From Desulfuromusa sp. (GTDB lineage Bacteria > Desulfobacterota > Desulfuromonadia > Desulfuromonadales > Geopsychrobacteraceae), in assembly GCA_016744675.1 (NCBI GenBank), contig JADGDX010000004.1:1-64000 (forward strand): a DNA stretch of 64,000 bases. The letters are read 5' to 3'. How positions within the stretch are numbered: the stretch's first letter is position 1; the number at the start of each line of letters is the position of its first letter. Both the position numbers and the translations under genes were made by a program. This document shows, piece by piece, positions 11,240-22,170 of this stretch. The notes beneath the pieces were generated by a model. It did no database searches. It was not told where the DNA came from and saw nothing but the letters and a program-made list of their open reading frames with translations.

Positions 11240-11647
11240 TTAAAATCGGATTTTTTGTAGTGCATTATCAAAGTGGTGAAAATCAATTTGATCTGGATCT
11301 CCCAAATAATCATCTTCGCCAAGCTTCTGAGCTGAATGATAAGTCCAAAAGCTATCGACCTTAATCAATAAAGCTAACTCATAAAAAAGTTGTGAACCTG
11401 CTTCGGAAGACAGTTCCATCTTCAATAAGGCTTCAATTTGTTTATTTTCAATATTTCGTTGCGCTAAGCTGCACCAAGTTTTTAATTTGATTTCTCCCAA
11501 CTGCTGTTGGGCAAAATCGATATAACTTTGGCGGCTTTGAAACTGCTTTAAAAATGGGGCATCAACATGGTAACTATCATAGACACTTCCATAGTCTCCC
11601 TGACTTAAAGCAGCAAAGCGAAGTTCTAAAAACTGCTGGGCTGTCAT
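11240..11647 (-). CDS. YchJ-like / NTF2-like fold hypothetical protein
   Basis: TAQQFLELRFAALSQGDYGSVYDSYH pattern; 4-bp overlap with upstream permease. Confidence 0.55.
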   Translation of the reverse strand: MTAQQFLELRFAALSQGDYGSVYDSYHVDAPFLKQFQSRQSYIDFAQQQLGEIKLKTWCSLAQRNIENKQIEALLKMELSSEAGSQLFYELALLIKVDSFWTYHSAQKLGEDDYLGDPDQIDFHHFDNALQKIRF

Positions 11648-12498
11648 TCTTTTAACCTCGGATCAAGAGCATCGCGAATCCCCTCACCTAAGAGATTGTA
11701 ACCTAGAACAGTGATTAGTATCGCCAGACCGGGGAAAACCGAGAGCCACCAGGCACTACCAAGGGTCTGCTTACCCACAATTAACATGTTTCCCCAGGAT
11801 GGAGTCGGCGGTTGCACGCCAATACCAAGAAAAGAGAGGGCACTTTCAGTTAAAATAGCCCCAGCGACACCTAGGGTGGCAGAAACAAGCACAGGAGAAA
11901 GCGCATTGGGAAGGATATGACGAAAGATGAGTCGCAGGTCTGAAGCTCCTAGAGCCTGCGCGGCAAGGGCGAAATCACGCTGGCGCAAACTGAGAAACTC
12001 AGCACGAATCAGTCGGGCAACACCCATCCAACTGGTGAGTCCGATGACAATCATAATATTCCAGATGGAGGGATCAAGAAATGCAATCACCGCTAAGATC
12101 AGAAAAAAAGTAGGGAAACAAAGCATAATATCGACAAAACGCATTAAAATAGCATCGACCCAACCCCCATAATACCCCGCAAGGGCCCCAAGAATAATCC
12201 CGATCAGAGTAGAAATACCAACGGCAACAAAACCAACTAACAATGAAATGCGGGCGCCATACAGCATCCGAACGAAAACTTCACGTCCCAAATCATCCGT
12301 TCCAAAAGGATGAGCCAGGCTTGGAGGAAGAAGGCTTTGACCGACATTAATAGCTGCAGGGTCAGAACTGCTCAATGACGCTACTGCTGCCATCAAGAAC
12401 ATAATCAGAACAATGCCACCACCAACCAAAGCCATGCGGTTATGACGCAACTGGCGCCATACAACATCAAAAAGAAAAGTACGTCGTGATCGTGACAT
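11644..12498 (-). CDS. Oligopeptide/dipeptide ABC transporter permease, OppC/DppC type
   Basis: HPFGTDDLGREVFVRMLYGARISLLVG; EALSFLGIGVQPPTPSWG-type C-terminus. Confidence 0.93.
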   Translation of the reverse strand: MSRSRRTFLFDVVWRQLRHNRMALVGGGIVLIMFLMAAVASLSSSDPAAINVGQSLLPPSLAHPFGTDDLGREVFVRMLYGARISLLVGFVAVGISTLIGIILGALAGYYGGWVDAILMRFVDIMLCFPTFFLILAVIAFLDPSIWNIMIVIGLTSWMGVARLIRAEFLSLRQRDFALAAQALGASDLRLIFRHILPNALSPVLVSATLGVAGAILTESALSFLGIGVQPPTPSWGNMLIVGKQTLGSAWWLSVFPGLAILITVLGYNLLGEGIRDALDPRLKE

Positions 12499-12500
12499 AA

Positions 12501-13118
12501 TTACTTAAATTTCACCCGTTCAACATCAAGAACACTCAAAACCCCTTTTTCTTTTAGAATATCAAGAAGTCGGTCTAAACGTGGGTCGTCAGAAGAGAGT
12601 TCCTCAAAGTTAACCACGCCATGCTCCATGTCCGACGCCCCTAGGGCAGGTTCAGGAGCCTTAACGGGCTTAGCGGGAAGATTATTTTTGATCGCTTGTT
12701 TAATTTCATCTTCTACGGCAAGAACGGGGATAACCTTGCAACCGGTTGCAAATTGCAGATCATCAATCATTTTGAGATTTGTCGGGTCGGTCATTGCGAC
12801 CCGTAATGATTTTTCATTCCCCGTCTTACGTAACTCTACGGGAAGAACCATCCACTCCAGCATCCGCTCAGTCGACATCAGGGACATAAGTTCTGAAGAG
12901 ATCTCAAGATCTTCGAGAGAAATACGTGAATACTTTTCCTGTGACTCAAGAAACTCGATGATCGTCTCTTCAGGAAGGTAGCCTAGCTTGACCAGCGCAC
13001 TTCCAATTCGTCCGCCCAGATTTCTCTGCATTGACAGCGCCGACTCTAATTGAAACTGGTCTATTAAACCGGCCTCTAAAAGCATTTCTCCCAAACGGTT
13101 TGCATTAACTTGCATCAT
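12501..13118 (-). CDS. Stand-alone MshEN (GspE/PilB N-terminal-like) domain protein
   Basis: Two 24-residue motifs RLGEMLLEAGLIDQFQLESALSMQ and RIGSALVKLGYLPEETIIEFLESQ separated by 5 residues (RNLGG); no ATPase domain. Confidence 0.85.
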   Translation of the reverse strand: MMQVNANRLGEMLLEAGLIDQFQLESALSMQRNLGGRIGSALVKLGYLPEETIIEFLESQEKYSRISLEDLEISSELMSLMSTERMLEWMVLPVELRKTGNEKSLRVAMTDPTNLKMIDDLQFATGCKVIPVLAVEDEIKQAIKNNLPAKPVKAPEPALGASDMEHGVVNFEELSSDDPRLDRLLDILKEKGVLSVLDVERVKFK

Positions 13119-13145
13119 TCCCCCTATTTTGAATATTAATATAAA

Positions 13146-14141
13146 TCACGATGAACTCCTACTTCGGTCACTATGCCGAATTCTTGGGTCTGCTAAAGCA
13201 TAACAGATATCAGCAAGCAAATTTCCTAGCAGTGTCAGGACAGCACCCATCACAAGAATCCCCATAATCAATGGATAGTCACGCATCATAACACCATCAT
13301 AAAAAAGCTTCCCCATACCGGGAATAGCGAAAATTGTTTCAAAGATCACACTTCCACCAATCAATCCCGGGATAGACAGTCCAAGGATGGTAATAACAGG
13401 GAGCAATGCATTACGTAATGCATGCTTATAGATCACTGTTCGTTCAGACAGTCCTTTAGCCCGAGCTGTCAGGATATAATCCTGTCGGATCACATCAAGC
13501 ATATTCGAGCGCATATAACGTGAAAAACCGGCGAGCCCACCAATCGCAGACACAAAAACAGGTAAAATAAGATGATTTATCCGGTCAAGGAGCTGTCCAG
13601 ACCAACTCAAATATTCATATCCAAGAGATTTCAATCCAGAGACGGGAAGAAGACCCAACCTAACACCGAACCAATCCATCATCAATAAGGCAAGCCAGAA
13701 AGATGGCATCGCAAATCCGGTAAAGACGAAAATTGTAGTAACTCTGTCAAAACCAGAATTTCTACGAATCGCAGAAAGGATCCCAAGAGGGACAGAGACA
13801 GCAAGAATCAACACGATCGACAAAATATTAAGAAGAATTGTCACCGGAAGACGCTCTAAGACTTTGTCCAAAACAGGACGTCGATCCGTTGCAAACGATT
13901 CACCAAAATCAAGTTGCAACAAACGTGACAACCACTGTCCATATTGCACATAGAGGGGTTGGTCCAGTCCATATTGAGACCGAAGACGTTCCTGCAACTC
14001 TGAACTTGCCTGAGGGTTCATCTGAGTTTGCATATCAGTTGGTTCTCCCGGAGCCAGATGGATCACAACGAACGAAATCAATGTGATCCCCAACAACATC
14101 GGGACAAGCAACAACAAACGCTTAGCGATATAACTCAACAT
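13146..14141 (-). CDS. Oligopeptide/dipeptide ABC transporter permease, OppB/DppB type
   Basis: [60 protein letters not shown]. Confidence 0.94.
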   Translation of the reverse strand: MLSYIAKRLLLLVPMLLGITLISFVVIHLAPGEPTDMQTQMNPQASSELQERLRSQYGLDQPLYVQYGQWLSRLLQLDFGESFATDRRPVLDKVLERLPVTILLNILSIVLILAVSVPLGILSAIRRNSGFDRVTTIFVFTGFAMPSFWLALLMMDWFGVRLGLLPVSGLKSLGYEYLSWSGQLLDRINHLILPVFVSAIGGLAGFSRYMRSNMLDVIRQDYILTARAKGLSERTVIYKHALRNALLPVITILGLSIPGLIGGSVIFETIFAIPGMGKLFYDGVMMRDYPLIMGILVMGAVLTLLGNLLADICYALADPRIRHSDRSRSSS

Positions 14142-14168
14142 ATCTTTTTCACCAACAAACTATAGGTT

Positions 14169-15818
14169 TTATCGAGAATATTTTTGTTCATCCTGTGGGA
14201 CAAACCACTGATTGAAATTATAGCGAATTCCGGCAGGAGCAGCTTTCACACCACGAAAACGTTTTGATACAGCAGGCAATGCCTCCCCAACATACAAAAA
14301 GGTATAGGGCTGTTCCTCAGCAAGAATTTCCTGGAGGCGATGATAATAAGCTTTACGCTCTTGAGTATCAAATATCCGCCTCCCTTTTTCTAACAGAAGG
14401 TCAACCTCGCTATTTTTGAAACCAATAAAATTTAGCTCACGTGGGCCGACCTTACTCGAGTGCCAGATATTATATTGATCAGGTTCGGGACCTCCCGACC
14501 ATCCAAGTATCGTCGCATCAAAATTTCCGGGATTAATAAACTCTTTTAAAAATGTTGCCCATTCTATAACTCTTAATTTAACGGCAACTCCAACCTCTTT
14601 AAATCGACGCTGAATAATTTCACCAGTTTTAGAGCGCAGATCATTCCCCTGATTGGTCACAATCGTAAAAGCTAACTCTTCGCCATTTTTATCAAGAATG
14701 CCATTGCCGTCTGTATCTTGCCATCCAGCTTCGGCTAATAGCTTTCTCGCTCTGTCAGGATCATACGTATATTTTGGAACTTCAGAATTATAAACCCAAG
14801 TATCGGGCTTATAAGGGCCAGTTGCCACTGCGCCATAACCAAGAAGGACACCATCAATCAATTCTTGTTTGTTGATTGCGTAAGAAAGAGCCTGCCTGAT
14901 TCTTTTATCCTTAAAAAGAGGGCGATTTAAATTGTAGCCAAGATAAGTGTAACCAAAGTTCAGATAACGATATTTATTGTACAACCTTTTAAATGCTGGA
15001 GTCTCAGTCTGTCGATCATATTGCAGAGGAGAAAGTCCCATAAAATCAAGGCTACCGGTTTGTAACTCCAGAAACTGGGTCGAGATATCAGGAATAATAC
15101 GATACACAACACGTTTGAGATAGGGCTGACCTTCAAAATAGTCGGGGTTTGATTCAAGAACAATTTTTTCCCCACCAGCCCATTCGACAAAACGATACGG
15201 ACCCGTTCCAATGGGATTGCGCGCCAGTAAGCTTTTTGTCACATCTTTCCCATCAAGAAGATGTTTAGGGTGGATAGCTGTTGCCCAACTAATCAGTGCA
15301 GGAGCATATGGTTTGTCGTAATGGACAATAAACGTGTAAGGGTCTGGAGTTTCAACACCCGTCACTTGCTTAAATGATTCGGCATAAGAAGTCGGTGTTT
15401 CTGGATCGATATATAGTTGGTAATTAAACTCAACATCTGCCGATGTAAAAGGAGTTCCATCGTGCCAAGTGACCCCTTTTTGCAAATGAAAAGTTAGTGT
15501 CAAGTTATCATCAGAGACGTCCCAACTCTGAGCAAGTTCGCCCTCAATCTGTAAATCTTTATTGTAACGAACTAAACCATTATAGATCATACTATTAATC
15601 GAACTTGAAGCTGAGTCAGACGCCAACACCGGCAGTAAGGTACTGGCATCACCAATAGAAGCTTCCATGAAGGTATCACCATACTCAGGGTTCAGAGCTT
15701 CAGAAACTCCAGGTCTGTCCGCTTCATCAGAATGGCTACAAGCCCCCAGAAACAAAAGGGCCGCACTAACACACAGAAAATGATAAATAATAAAATTCTT
15801 CATTAGCATTTTAACCAC
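14169..15818 (-). CDS. Peptide ABC transporter substrate-binding lipoprotein (SBP family 5)
   Basis: Lipobox LFLGAC; GLVRYNKDLQIEGELAQSWDVSDDNLTLTFHLQKGVTWHDGTPFTSADV. Confidence 0.94.
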   Translation of the reverse strand: MVKMLMKNFIIYHFLCVSAALLFLGACSHSDEADRPGVSEALNPEYGDTFMEASIGDASTLLPVLASDSASSSINSMIYNGLVRYNKDLQIEGELAQSWDVSDDNLTLTFHLQKGVTWHDGTPFTSADVEFNYQLYIDPETPTSYAESFKQVTGVETPDPYTFIVHYDKPYAPALISWATAIHPKHLLDGKDVTKSLLARNPIGTGPYRFVEWAGGEKIVLESNPDYFEGQPYLKRVVYRIIPDISTQFLELQTGSLDFMGLSPLQYDRQTETPAFKRLYNKYRYLNFGYTYLGYNLNRPLFKDKRIRQALSYAINKQELIDGVLLGYGAVATGPYKPDTWVYNSEVPKYTYDPDRARKLLAEAGWQDTDGNGILDKNGEELAFTIVTNQGNDLRSKTGEIIQRRFKEVGVAVKLRVIEWATFLKEFINPGNFDATILGWSGGPEPDQYNIWHSSKVGPRELNFIGFKNSEVDLLLEKGRRIFDTQERKAYYHRLQEILAEEQPYTFLYVGEALPAVSKRFRGVKAAPAGIRYNFNQWFVPQDEQKYSR

Positions 15819-15823
15819 ATCCC

Positions 15824-16585
15824 TTATGGCAATGGTTCGAGAGGAATATTGTTTGGCTTTTGCAGCTGAAATCGTGTCACGTCAATCACACCATTCACCT
15901 TTAACTCTGAAAACTTAACTTTAACACGAGTTTGCTCTTTCGGAATTTCTATTGCGATCATTCGCGGAAAGTTATTTTCCTTAGAAAACTTCTGATAATC
16001 AACCGACAGAAACATCTCCTTGTTATCAAAATAACGACAACCAACTAACTTCAATTTGCGATCAAACAACAATTCCTGACGACTTCCTTGCCCCGACAAA
16101 ACCAGCATTACACCACCAGCAGACATTTCTATGTGACTGTCAAGATAAGCAGCAATCGGGGGATCATAGAGGAGCAAAGTTAAAAAATCTTCGGCCTTTA
16201 GTGGAACACGCGTAAACCGAACAATATTTTCATAACTTGCCGGGCCACATAAGTACCGGCCAGGAACTGTCGTGTTGAGAAGAACCGATAAAATCTCGCC
16301 GTCAGAGGTCATTTGCAAAATCAGCTGACCAAACCCAGTCAGGACATCAGCTCGCAGACGATTTGGCTTTTGCAATAATAAATATTGCTGGCTGGATAAA
16401 AACTTATCATCAACACTCAGAGAAACACTCGCAGCACCATCCAAAGAAAGATATTGACCTCTGGCTAAAGCGATCTGAGACAGCAACTGATCTACGGTTG
16501 GTGGTGTCTCCCAAAGCGGTTCAGAAGGACGAAAAAGACAAGCAGATAACAAGAAAAGGGGGATAAAGAATAACCAGCGCATCAC
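15824..16585 (-). CDS. Outer-membrane lipoprotein, LolB/DUF4292-like
   Basis: Lipobox LLSAC; LolA/LolB-like beta-rich sequence (ADVLTGFGQLILQMTSDG); overlaps TPR gene by 4 bp. Confidence 0.6.
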   Translation of the reverse strand: MMRWLFFIPLFLLSACLFRPSEPLWETPPTVDQLLSQIALARGQYLSLDGAASVSLSVDDKFLSSQQYLLLQKPNRLRADVLTGFGQLILQMTSDGEILSVLLNTTVPGRYLCGPASYENIVRFTRVPLKAEDFLTLLLYDPPIAAYLDSHIEMSAGGVMLVLSGQGSRQELLFDRKLKLVGCRYFDNKEMFLSVDYQKFSKENNFPRMIAIEIPKEQTRVKVKFSELKVNGVIDVTRFQLQKPNNIPLEPLP

Positions 16586-18384
16586 GATCTCTCGGCTAAA
16601 ACTGAATTAAGCTTTTCTTCAACTGGCTTCATTTGAGGAGTTATCTTCAAAGCCCTCCGGTAAGCAGCGGCAGCCTTATCCCATAATTCCATAGCACGAT
16701 ATAAGTCCCCCAAGTGTTCATGAATCACAGCATCATCAGGCTGCAATGCCGTTGCCTTCTCGAGCTGTTCACGGCTTTGAGAGTAATCTCCCAGCTTAAA
16801 ATAAACCCAGCCGAGAGTATCAAGAACATAACCGCTCGGCATCATTTCCAACGCCTTTTGAGCGCGGACAAGAGCTAAGGGAAGATCAATCCCCTTCTCA
16901 GCCTGGTGGTAAGCAAGAAAATTCAATGCATCAGGATGATCACTATCCTTCAAGAGGAGGCGTTCCATCGTGTCCACAGCTGCCTGGCGTTGACCAAGTT
17001 GTTCATACAACACGCCTAGCTGATAGAGTAATTGAGTCGCCTCGGGATTCTTTTCAATACCTGCCAATGCAAATGGGAGGGCCTCTTCCTGATTTTGAGT
17101 AGCACCAAGAAAGGCGACCAGATAGAAATACATATCAGGTCGATGATAACCATCAACAGACATCTGTTTTAAAATATCAATCGCAGTGTCATCTTGATCA
17201 ATTTGCTTATATAGATACGCCAGCTGCAAACGAGCGTCATAATAAATAGGAAGATCTCTGCCAACTTCCTCAAGAGATGAAATAGCAGCAGATGTTTTCC
17301 CTTGCCCAGATAAAGCCATCGCTAAATAATATCGGCTGCGGCTCAGATGATTCTTCGATTCAATAAGAGAATTGAACGAATTTTCCGCATCAACCCAGCG
17401 TTCCAAATCCAATTGAATCAGTCCAATTTGATGGAGAATATGCAAATTCAAAGGTCGTTGCTGTCTCACCATTTGAAAATGTTTTAAGGCTTCCTCTTGA
17501 CGCTGCAAGCGCAAAAGATATTGGCCCAGTTGCTGCTGCACCGCTGTTGCCCTTGGATTTTCATTGATAAATGAAAGATAAAGGTCAAGAGCTACATCTT
17601 GGTCTTGCTGTTCCAATATCAATCCATATTCCAGAACCGCCTGTAAGTGCCCTGGATTTCTTTGTATGATTTTCTGATAAACCTTTGAGGCTAAATCTGT
17701 CTGCCCATTGTCAAGATAGAGTCGAGACAAAGCCAATTGGGCAAGATCAGAATCTGGCTGTCGATCATTTAAGTCATTTAAAATCGAAAGGGCTTCCTCA
17801 ACTTGGCTTGAACGGGCAAGAGATATCGCTAAGCGCACATAAGTTGATGCATGATCGTCTCTTAGCTCTATCGCACGACGGAAATGCTCAATCGCGAGAG
17901 AATAATTCTGCTGATAAGCACGAACATCCCCCATCAGTTCATGACCATCTACGCTCTCCGGAGTTCTCTCGAGAAGGAGTTCCAAAGCTGTAACAGCCTC
18001 TTCCGGTTGTTGTTGGTGTAAATATGCTTTGGCTAAAATCAACTGCAAATAATCTGATCGAGGATCAAAAAAAACAGCTCGATTCAGAGCAGCAATTGCC
18101 TCCTGCCAATGACCATCAGCTCCTAGCATCCTGAACTCGCTGAAAGCAAATAAAGCTTTGGCCCTTGGATCTGTTAACTCTGATTGATATCCGAGATTGT
18201 TATCATGATGAGAATTCAGTTGATGAGGCGATTTAAGAGGGCTACATCCCACAATCAGAGTTTGGGAAAGAAGTAACCCAACAATTATTATAATACTCTT
18301 GATAAAAGACGGTCTCTTCAAAAAATGATCCTTAAATTTATAAGATTGTATGCGGGATGAATCATCGATAAGTAACATACTCAT
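16582..18384 (-). CDS. TPR-repeat lipoprotein
   Basis: Lipobox-like LIVGCSP; many TPR units (e.g. LDTLGWVYFKLGDYSQSREQLEKATALQPDDAVIHEHLGDLY). Confidence 0.85.
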   Translation of the reverse strand: MSMLLIDDSSRIQSYKFKDHFLKRPSFIKSIIIIVGLLLSQTLIVGCSPLKSPHQLNSHHDNNLGYQSELTDPRAKALFAFSEFRMLGADGHWQEAIAALNRAVFFDPRSDYLQLILAKAYLHQQQPEEAVTALELLLERTPESVDGHELMGDVRAYQQNYSLAIEHFRRAIELRDDHASTYVRLAISLARSSQVEEALSILNDLNDRQPDSDLAQLALSRLYLDNGQTDLASKVYQKIIQRNPGHLQAVLEYGLILEQQDQDVALDLYLSFINENPRATAVQQQLGQYLLRLQRQEEALKHFQMVRQQRPLNLHILHQIGLIQLDLERWVDAENSFNSLIESKNHLSRSRYYLAMALSGQGKTSAAISSLEEVGRDLPIYYDARLQLAYLYKQIDQDDTAIDILKQMSVDGYHRPDMYFYLVAFLGATQNQEEALPFALAGIEKNPEATQLLYQLGVLYEQLGQRQAAVDTMERLLLKDSDHPDALNFLAYHQAEKGIDLPLALVRAQKALEMMPSGYVLDTLGWVYFKLGDYSQSREQLEKATALQPDDAVIHEHLGDLYRAMELWDKAAAAYRRALKITPQMKPVEEKLNSVLAERS

Positions 18385-18579
18385 TTTGCGAGCGTCAAAC
18401 CCTTTAGAATTCGTTTAAGAAACTTTACTGACTTGAAATCTCTGGTAAAATCCAACCATGTGTAAGCTATAATTAACTATTGTAATTCTCCTCTTTCGAG
18501 ATTAATCTGTAAACGAGACGTTCCCAACAAAAAGACGCAATATGGTTCATTGGATAAACAGATCAAAAAAGGGCAGATA

Positions 18580-18831
18580 ATGAAGGAATCTCAGGGAAAT
18601 TCTGTTCGAGAAGCCTGGCTTTTGTGCCTCATCTTGGGGTTGATTATGATCAACTTCCCCTTCATCCACATTTTTAATACCGAGCAGTTACTTCTCGGCA
18701 TCCCAAATTTGGTTGTTTATTTCTTTATCGGCTGGCCAATATCTATCGCCGTCATCTGGTTTTTTACGAGTTGTCTCGATAATCAAAAACAAATCGCCCC
18801 TGAAAAAAACCAGGACAAGAGCGAACCATGA
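18580..18831 (+). CDS. Small two-TM protein, symporter small-subunit-like (DUF4212-type)
   Basis: Two hydrophobic helices; stop overlaps the next start (ATGA). Start may instead be 18550. Confidence 0.55.
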   Translation: MKESQGNSVREAWLLCLILGLIMINFPFIHIFNTEQLLLGIPNLVVYFFIGWPISIAVIWFFTSCLDNQKQIAPEKNQDKSEP

Positions 18832-21800
18832 ATAATACCCTGTTCATGTCGATAGTATCACCAAAAATTGTCTTGCTTGTCTCTCTGGGCTATTTTGCCT
18901 TGCTTTTCCTCGTTGCTTGTTATGCTGAAAAATGTCGCAAAAAAGGCAACTGCCTCTTAAAAAACTCACATATTTATTCATTATCCCTCGCTGTATATTG
19001 CACCAGCTGGACATTTTACGGCAGTGTTGGAAAAGCCGCCACTAGCGGCTTGGAATTCCTCCCTATCTATCTTGGTCCGACACTCATTGCCTTTGCCTGG
19101 TGGTTTTTACTACGTAAAATGGTCGTCATCAGCAAACAACAGAACATCACCAGTATCGCTGACTTTCTTTCCAGTCGTTATGATCGCTCAACTGTTCTCG
19201 GAGCCATCGTTACCCTCTTTGCTGTTTTTGGAATTACGCCCTACATTGCCCTTCAACTCAAAGCAATTGCACAAACATTAAGTATTCTGTCGATGCCCTC
19301 CACTGCTCCCCATACAGGATTATACGATTATACATCAAGTATCCCTGGGAGCATTGATATCGCTTTTTTCGTTGCTATCTTGCTCGCGTTATTCGGCATG
19401 CTATTCGGAGCGAGAAGCCTAAGTACATCAGAAAAACATGAGGGTTTAGTTGTTGCTGTAGCCTTTGAATCACTGGTTAAGCTGGTCGCTTTTCTCGCCG
19501 TAGGTATTTTTGTGACCTATGGGATGTTTGATGGCTTTAGTGACATTTTCCAACAGTTTTTTGAACAGTTTCCTGAAAGAAGAGATCTCTTGCTTCTAGG
19601 AACTGAAAGAACCCCCTATACAAAATGGTTTACCCTGATCATCCTATCGATGATGGCCATCATGTTTTTGCCGCGCCAATTCCATATTATGATTACAGAA
19701 AACACCGATGAAGAGTACATCAAGTCGGCAATGTGGAAATTTCCTGCCTACCTTTTTCTCATCAATCTTTTTGTCCTCCCTATCGCCTTAGGAGGGTTAA
19801 TTATCAATGGAGGCGACACAACGCAAGCAGACTATTTTGTTTTGACCTTGCCTTTATCGTCAGGCCATCCTTGGTTAGCATTACTGGTCTTCATTGGAGG
19901 TCTATCTGCATCTGCTGGCATGGTCATGGTGTCTTCTGTGACGATCTCAACTATGATCTTGAATCACTTGATCATGCCCATTATTCTAAAAATGAACATT
20001 CAAGCCCAAAGTATCTCTGGCCTACTCATTAACATTAAAAGACTCGGCATTTTAGGTGTCATTTTTATAGGTTATTTTTATTTTAAGGTGATTGGAAACT
20101 CCTATGCCCTCGTCAATATGGGGCTAATTTCCTTTGCGGCAGTCACTCAATTTGCCCCTGCCGTTATTGGTGGGCTTTTCTGGAAAAGGGCAAACCGTAA
20201 AGCGGCTATATCAGGCATCAGCCTTGGTTTTGCTTTATGGTTTTACACATTGCTCATTCCATCTTTTGTTCGCTCAGAGTGGATCAGTCCTGAGATTCTT
20301 CAAAATGGTCTTTTTGGTTTTAACCTTCTGAAGCCACTAGAACTTTTCGGCCTGCGCGGGTTTGATATGTACACTCATTCCCTGTTCTGGAGTCTCCTAT
20401 TCAATCTTGCGGCATATCTAACATTATCCTTTTTTGCTAAACAAACGGCATCAGAAGAACTCCAAGCTGAGAGATTTGTCGATGTCTTCATTGAGCAACT
20501 TCCTCAATCAGGACAATTAAAGCGTATCAGCAAAGCACCAACCGTCATGGAATTTGTTGAGCTGATGTCTAAATTTATTGGTGAGAAACCAGCCCAAACA
20601 GCCATAGCAGATTTCTTAAGTCACCAAGAAATTGACGCTAGAGGCAATCTCTCTGATCATGAGATTCCGAATTTAAAAAGCTTCACAGAACGAACCCTTG
20701 CTGGGTATGTTGGAGCAGCACCAGCGCGCATCATTCTCGAAAACTACCTGGAAGCTCGTGGCAGTGAGATGGAAGATGTCTTTGATATTTTTGGCACAGT
20801 CACAATCAGCCATGCTTCCAGTCGTGAACAGCTGAGTGTTTTATACGATGCTGCTCAGATTGTTTCCAGCGAAGGCGATTTTCAGAAAACTTTAGACAAT
20901 ATTCTCGAACTCCTTGCTCAACAATTCAAATTTGACCTTTGCGTTATCCGTTTTTTGGAACCTGAGTCCATGACACTTATGGTCAAAAGTCTGGTTGGTT
21001 CTTCTTCAGAACATTTTGGTCAATTTGAACGTAATCTCAATATGGAAACCTACATTGGCCAAGCGTTTCTCTCTAACGTAACCACTGTTGTTAATGATGC
21101 TGATTATATTGAAAAACCCATCTCAGCTGGACACATAAAGCGGGACGGTATTTCTTGCCTCGCCCACACTCCTATTATTTTTGAAGGCGAACCCATCGGG
21201 ATCATGTCAGCTTTTTCCAAAACAGCAAAAGGGATTTTCACCAACGAATTTATTGCATTGTTCGAAAACTTGGCGGGACAAGTCGGCATTGCCTGGCGAA
21301 ATGACCAACAATTGCAGAAACTATTACGAGGGCGTGAACAAGAGAGGGAAATGCAAATTGCAAAAGATATCCAAAAAACCCTACTTCCCTCAAACCTTCC
21401 TGACCTCGACAACATTGCGATAGCTGGACTCTGTGTTCCCGCTCATCAGGTCGGGGGTGATTACTACGATTTCATTGAACGTGAAAATTCGTCGTATGAT
21501 CTGATTATTGCTGATGTCTCTGGTCACAGCATCGGATCGGCCTTGATTATGGCTGAGACACGGACCTTTATTCATGCTCGCGTCGACAGTATCAGGCAGC
21601 CATCTGATATGTTACGTGCACTCAATAGTTATTTCTTGAAAGACCTGGATCGATCCGATCTTTTTGTGACCATGTTTTATCTACAGTACAACCCTATTAA
21701 TCGTCGACTTATCTATGGCAATGCAGGTCACAACACCCCGCTACTTTGGAAAAACAAAGAGAAAAAGATTGTTACTCTCGATACCGAGGGGATGATTTTC

Positions 21801-22070
21801 GGTATTAAAAACGATATCACCTTTGAGCAAAAAGCCACTGATCTTGACCCCGGTGATATCCTTCTTCTTTACACAGATGGTATTATTGAAGCCGAGAACA
21901 AAGAGAAGGTCTTTTTTGGCATTGAACGATTAGGGAAATTACTTGAAGAATGTGGAGATCTTCCCCCACAAGAATTGATCGACCGCATCATGACTCAGGG
22001 TCGTATTTTCACCGGCAAACGCCATTTCAACGACGATATTACTCTTGTTGCGATGAAAGTTTTAAAATAA
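18828..22070 (+). CDS. Sodium:solute symporter-like / STAC-like / GAF / SpoIIE-type PP2C phosphatase fusion
   Basis: N-terminal multi-TM symporter (SLSLAVYCTSWTFYGSVGKAATSG, FLPRQFHIMITEN); linker FTERTLAGYVGAAPARIILE as in CbrA-like sensors; C-terminal VGGDYYDF, ADVSGHSIGSAL, GNAGHNTP, LLYTDGIIEAE, DDITLVAM. Confidence 0.88.
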   Translation: MNNTLFMSIVSPKIVLLVSLGYFALLFLVACYAEKCRKKGNCLLKNSHIYSLSLAVYCTSWTFYGSVGKAATSGLEFLPIYLGPTLIAFAWWFLLRKMVVISKQQNITSIADFLSSRYDRSTVLGAIVTLFAVFGITPYIALQLKAIAQTLSILSMPSTAPHTGLYDYTSSIPGSIDIAFFVAILLALFGMLFGARSLSTSEKHEGLVVAVAFESLVKLVAFLAVGIFVTYGMFDGFSDIFQQFFEQFPERRDLLLLGTERTPYTKWFTLIILSMMAIMFLPRQFHIMITENTDEEYIKSAMWKFPAYLFLINLFVLPIALGGLIINGGDTTQADYFVLTLPLSSGHPWLALLVFIGGLSASAGMVMVSSVTISTMILNHLIMPIILKMNIQAQSISGLLINIKRLGILGVIFIGYFYFKVIGNSYALVNMGLISFAAVTQFAPAVIGGLFWKRANRKAAISGISLGFALWFYTLLIPSFVRSEWISPEILQNGLFGFNLLKPLELFGLRGFDMYTHSLFWSLLFNLAAYLTLSFFAKQTASEELQAERFVDVFIEQLPQSGQLKRISKAPTVMEFVELMSKFIGEKPAQTAIADFLSHQEIDARGNLSDHEIPNLKSFTERTLAGYVGAAPARIILENYLEARGSEMEDVFDIFGTVTISHASSREQLSVLYDAAQIVSSEGDFQKTLDNILELLAQQFKFDLCVIRFLEPESMTLMVKSLVGSSSEHFGQFERNLNMETYIGQAFLSNVTTVVNDADYIEKPISAGHIKRDGISCLAHTPIIFEGEPIGIMSAFSKTAKGIFTNEFIALFENLAGQVGIAWRNDQQLQKLLRGREQEREMQIAKDIQKTLLPSNLPDLDNIAIAGLCVPAHQVGGDYYDFIERENSSYDLIIADVSGHSIGSALIMAETRTFIHARVDSIRQPSDMLRALNSYFLKDLDRSDLFVTMFYLQYNPINRRLIYGNAGHNTPLLWKNKEKKIVTLDTEGMIFGIKNDITFEQKATDLDPGDILLLYTDGIIEAENKEKVFFGIERLGKLLEECGDLPPQELIDRIMTQGRIFTGKRHFNDDITLVAMKVLK

Positions 22071-22170
22071 CTTACTGGCTAGCAATTATACAGTCACCAG
22101 ACTAAAAATAGAGTACAATAACGAACATAGCAGCAAACACACCCTTAACTTCAAATACGGGAGAACTTAC

